A DNA stretch of 9,920 nt from the NCBI GenBank assembly GCA_031261015.1, contig JAISKG010000230.1, positions 1 to 9,920 of the forward strand, in the 5' to 3' direction. Of the stretch, positions 8,278 through 9,920 are shown in pieces. Within the stretch, counting starts at the first letter, position 1, and each line of letters begins with the position of its first letter. Below the pieces are notes generated by a model. That model worked only from the letters and a program-made list of their open reading frames with translations. It did not search any database and was not told the origin of the DNA. Source of the stretch: Dysgonamonadaceae bacterium. Its GTDB lineage: Bacteria > Bacteroidota > Bacteroidia > Bacteroidales > Azobacteroidaceae. The translations under genes were made by a program, and so were the position numbers.

Positions 8278-8706
8278 ATGAAAAAGTTAAGTCTAACAAC
8301 AAGAAGATGGATCAGAGGCATTTTAATGGGAAGCAGTCTGACGGCCATAGCGTTTGTTTTTCATGCTTGTTATGGTACACCTGAAGATTTCGGTTATGAT
8401 ATAAAATTGACTGGAACAGTTTTGTCCAAAATTACTCGTCAACCAATAAAAGGTATCAAAGTAAGTCAGGGTGAAAATTATGATATTACCGACCAGAACG
8501 GTAATTTCAGTTTCTATACTTATATTGATACCGATAGATATTATTATTACGAAGGAGATCATACCTATTGTTCAGACAGTATTCCTGTTTTGTTTTCGGA
8601 TATTGACGGAGTAGAAAATGGTTATTTTATTGACAAAGAAATAATTATTGATCCTGCACGAAAAGATGAAATAAAAATCAACGTGGAATTGGACGAGAAA
8701 AATTGA
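8278..8706 (+). CDS. Putative lipoprotein of the rSAM/lipoprotein system
   Basis: A protein of 142 residues. The N-terminus has a basic stretch (TTRRWIRG, 7-14), a hydrophobic segment (15-30) and Cys31 in FVFHAC, a relaxed lipobox, so it is probably an envelope lipoprotein. Residues about 42-85 fit a carboxypeptidase-regulatory-like beta fold: LTGTVLSKITRQPIKGIKV, then DITDQNGNFSFYT. A tyrosine-rich loop (80-97) ends at the only other cysteine, Cys98. The segment SDIDGVENGYF (107-117) recalls a conserved DIDGxENG element of the family I know as the putative lipoprotein partner in the rSAM/lipoprotein system (from memory TIGR04134). The next gene encoding a radical SAM/SPASM enzyme supports this strongly. 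The function is not established; it may be the substrate of that enzyme or a partner in the same process. Arginine codons are mostly AGA, unlike the radical SAM gene. The start is the ATG 16 bases after the barrel gene. Confidence 0.8.
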   Translation: MKKLSLTTRRWIRGILMGSSLTAIAFVFHACYGTPEDFGYDIKLTGTVLSKITRQPIKGIKVSQGENYDITDQNGNFSFYTYIDTDRYYYYEGDHTYCSDSIPVLFSDIDGVENGYFIDKEIIIDPARKDEIKINVELDEKN

Positions 8707-8740
8707 AAATGGAAAGTGGAAAGTGGAGAATTGAAAATGA
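8701..8740 (+). repeat. Short direct and tandem repeats in the lipoprotein-rSAM gap
   Basis: AATTGAAAATG occurs at 8701-8711, overlapping the lipoprotein stop codon, and again at 8729-8739. Between them GGAAAGT is repeated in tandem at 8711-8717 and 8718-8724. Purine-rich repeats of this style are often seen between genes in Bacteroidota. No hairpin with a U-run is present, so it probably does not terminate transcription. It may simply be replication slippage. Confidence 0.5.
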
Positions 8741-8747
8741 TTAGGGA

Positions 8748-9809
8748 ATGAATAATTTTTTCACACGAAAATTCCATCGTTTCTTTCGCCAAAACGAAAC
8801 CAAACTACATATTTTAAATTATTTATTTTGGGAATGTACATGGCGTTGCAATCTCCAGTGCCGGCACTGCGGAAGCGATTGCAAAGCCGGTAGCCTTTAT
8901 CCCGATATGCCGTTTGAAGATTTTTTGAAGGCGATCCAACCGCTTAAAACGGCTTATCCGCGTAATTCGATTTTGGTTGTGATCATGGGCGGCGAACCGC
9001 TTGTGCGCAAAGACCTTGCAGAATGTGGCAAGCAACTGCGTGACGAAGGTTTTCGCTGGGGCATAGTCACCAATGGCTATGCTTACAACGAGGCAACGCA
9101 TGCCAAACTCGTTTCGGCGGGAATGGGCAGCATCACTGTGAGTTTGGATGGATTAGAAGAAAATCATAACTGGCTGCGTAGCAATCCGAAAAGTTTTGAA
9201 AGGGCAGTGAAGGCTTTGGAATTGATCGTTGATTGTCCGCGCTTGAATTACGATGTGGTGACTTGCGTTCATCCGAAAAATCTGGCGGAATTGCCCGAGT
9301 TAAAAGAATTTCTAATCTCGAAAAAAATCAAGAACTGGCGGATTTTTACAATCGCGCCAATCGGCCGCGCTGCTGAAAATCCGGAGATGATGCTCACGGG
9401 CGAACAGCTCCGGCAATTGATGGATTTTATTGCCGAAACGCGCAAAAACGATCCACGTATCAACCTATATTTCAGTTGCGAAAGCTATACGGGAGAGTAC
9501 GAAAAGCGTGTGCGCGATTCGTATTTTTTCTGTCGCGCAGGCATCAACATCGGCTCCGTGCTGATCGATGGTTCGATTTCCGCTTGCCCGAATATTGACC
9601 GCCATTTTGCACAAGGCAATATCTATCAAGATGATTTATTGGACGTTTGGAAAAATCGCTTCGACGTAATGCGTAATCGAACTTGGTGTAAAACAGGTAT
9701 TTGCAATGACTGTCGCAATTTCAAAAATTGCAAGGGCGGCGCCATGCATCTCTGGACGCCGGAAAAAAATTGTATTTCAGCTTGCGTCAAACATTCGATG
9801 AGCCGGTAA
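8748..9809 (+). CDS. Radical SAM/SPASM enzyme of the rSAM/lipoprotein system
   Basis: A protein of 353 residues with no signal peptide, hence cytoplasmic. The radical SAM cluster motif is CNLQCRHC (Cys34, Cys38, Cys41), with extra cysteines at 30 and 45. The SAM-binding GGEP is at 81-84, and the barrel strands ITVSLDG (129-135) and IFTIAPIGRA (199-208) are typical. The C-terminal half is SPASM-like: Cys262, GSISAC (Gly275 to Cys280), Cys314, then GICNDCRNFKNCKGGAMHLW (317-336) with Cys319, Cys322 and Cys328, followed by Cys342 and Cys346. The canonical CX2CX5CX3C is incomplete: the last position is Ala332. Such enzymes usually bind one or two auxiliary iron-sulfur clusters and modify peptides or proteins. 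The gene follows the lipoprotein by 41 bases and resembles the enzyme half of the rSAM/lipoprotein pair (from memory TIGR04133). The substrate is unknown. Activity would need unfolded or pre-export lipoprotein, because the enzyme is cytoplasmic, or a different substrate altogether. Confidence 0.9.
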   Translation: MNNFFTRKFHRFFRQNETKLHILNYLFWECTWRCNLQCRHCGSDCKAGSLYPDMPFEDFLKAIQPLKTAYPRNSILVVIMGGEPLVRKDLAECGKQLRDEGFRWGIVTNGYAYNEATHAKLVSAGMGSITVSLDGLEENHNWLRSNPKSFERAVKALELIVDCPRLNYDVVTCVHPKNLAELPELKEFLISKKIKNWRIFTIAPIGRAAENPEMMLTGEQLRQLMDFIAETRKNDPRINLYFSCESYTGEYEKRVRDSYFFCRAGINIGSVLIDGSISACPNIDRHFAQGNIYQDDLLDVWKNRFDVMRNRTWCKTGICNDCRNFKNCKGGAMHLWTPEKNCISACVKHSMSR

Positions 9810-9828
9810 AACTTAGGCATTGAAGATT

Positions 9829-9870
9829 CAAGAAGAAAAAATAAAAAAGACACCTCAACGAGATGCCTTT
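9829..9870 (-). terminator. Intrinsic terminator of a convergent gene beyond the right edge
   Basis: Arms 9846-9856 and 9860-9870 form an 11-bp stem with a 3-base loop. On the plus strand two pairs are A-C mismatches. On the minus strand the same positions are G-U wobbles, so the RNA is fully paired, and it is followed by a U-rich run (bases 9848 down to 9829, TTTTTTATTTTTTC type). The orientation is therefore minus, and it ends transcription coming from the right. It may also slow plus-strand transcripts after the radical SAM gene, though its T-run on that side is weak. All three minus-strand frames close between 9871 and 9920, so only the last few codons of that gene could lie in view. Confidence 0.7.
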
Positions 9871-9920
9871 CTATTCTTTACACGATCAAAAATCAATCCG
9901 ACTCACGCCGTTTGCGCCAC

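Noticed and set aside
9871..9920. C-terminal end of a minus-strand gene entering from the right
   Set aside because: The terminator implies such a gene, but all three frames stop within these 50 bases and the 5-10 residues before each stop cannot be assigned, so no CDS is called.
1..9920. CRISPR array, tRNA, rRNA, insertion sequence or attachment-site duplications
   Set aside because: No regularly spaced repeats, cloverleaf-like segments, transposase reading frames or long inverted repeats were seen on either strand.

Overview
The window looks like the chromosome of a Bacteroidota bacterium, probably Bacteroidales. The evidence is promoters of the TTG-N19/20-TAnnTTTG class, a lack of clear Shine-Dalgarno sequences, secreted proteins whose signal peptides end in SQ or AQ, SusC-type carboxypeptidase-regulatory-like sequence, a BRO-N/Fic fusion and a radical SAM/lipoprotein gene pair of a kind known mainly from this phylum. 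The species cannot be named from the sequence.

Layout. (1) Positions 1-697, minus strand: a short and apparently truncated XRE/Cro-type regulator (575-697), then a BRO-N + Fic-domain protein that runs off the left edge (1-525). A very good minus-strand promoter lies at 719-749. (2) Positions 784-7577, plus strand: a promoter, then a 1861-residue secreted alpha-2-macroglobulin-family protein (842-6427). Ten bases later comes a secreted alpha/beta-hydrolase esterase with a C-terminal starch-binding-like module (6438-7577). (3) Positions 7610-9809, plus strand: a second promoter, almost a copy of the first, then a small outer-membrane beta-barrel-like protein (7668-8261), a putative lipoprotein (8278-8706) and a radical SAM/SPASM enzyme (8748-9809). 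(4) At 9829-9870 an intrinsic terminator reads on the minus strand, so a convergent gene probably lies just beyond the right edge. No stretch over 300 bases lacks a gene.

How the genes may work together. The macroglobulin and esterase are co-oriented, nearly touching and both exported, so they probably form one envelope operon. The macroglobulin keeps a Cys-Asn-Glu-Gln thioester motif, so it may trap proteases covalently. It also carries, in its middle, a SusC-like regulatory domain plus the first residues of a TonB plug. The lipoprotein and radical SAM enzyme match the little-understood 'rSAM/lipoprotein system'. The enzyme may modify the lipoprotein or act in the same pathway, and the barrel gene directly upstream may be a third member. 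This system is the best candidate for undescribed biology here. The left-hand XRE/BRO-Fic pair reads like a mobile-element or toxin/defence-type locus and is unrelated to the plus-strand genes.
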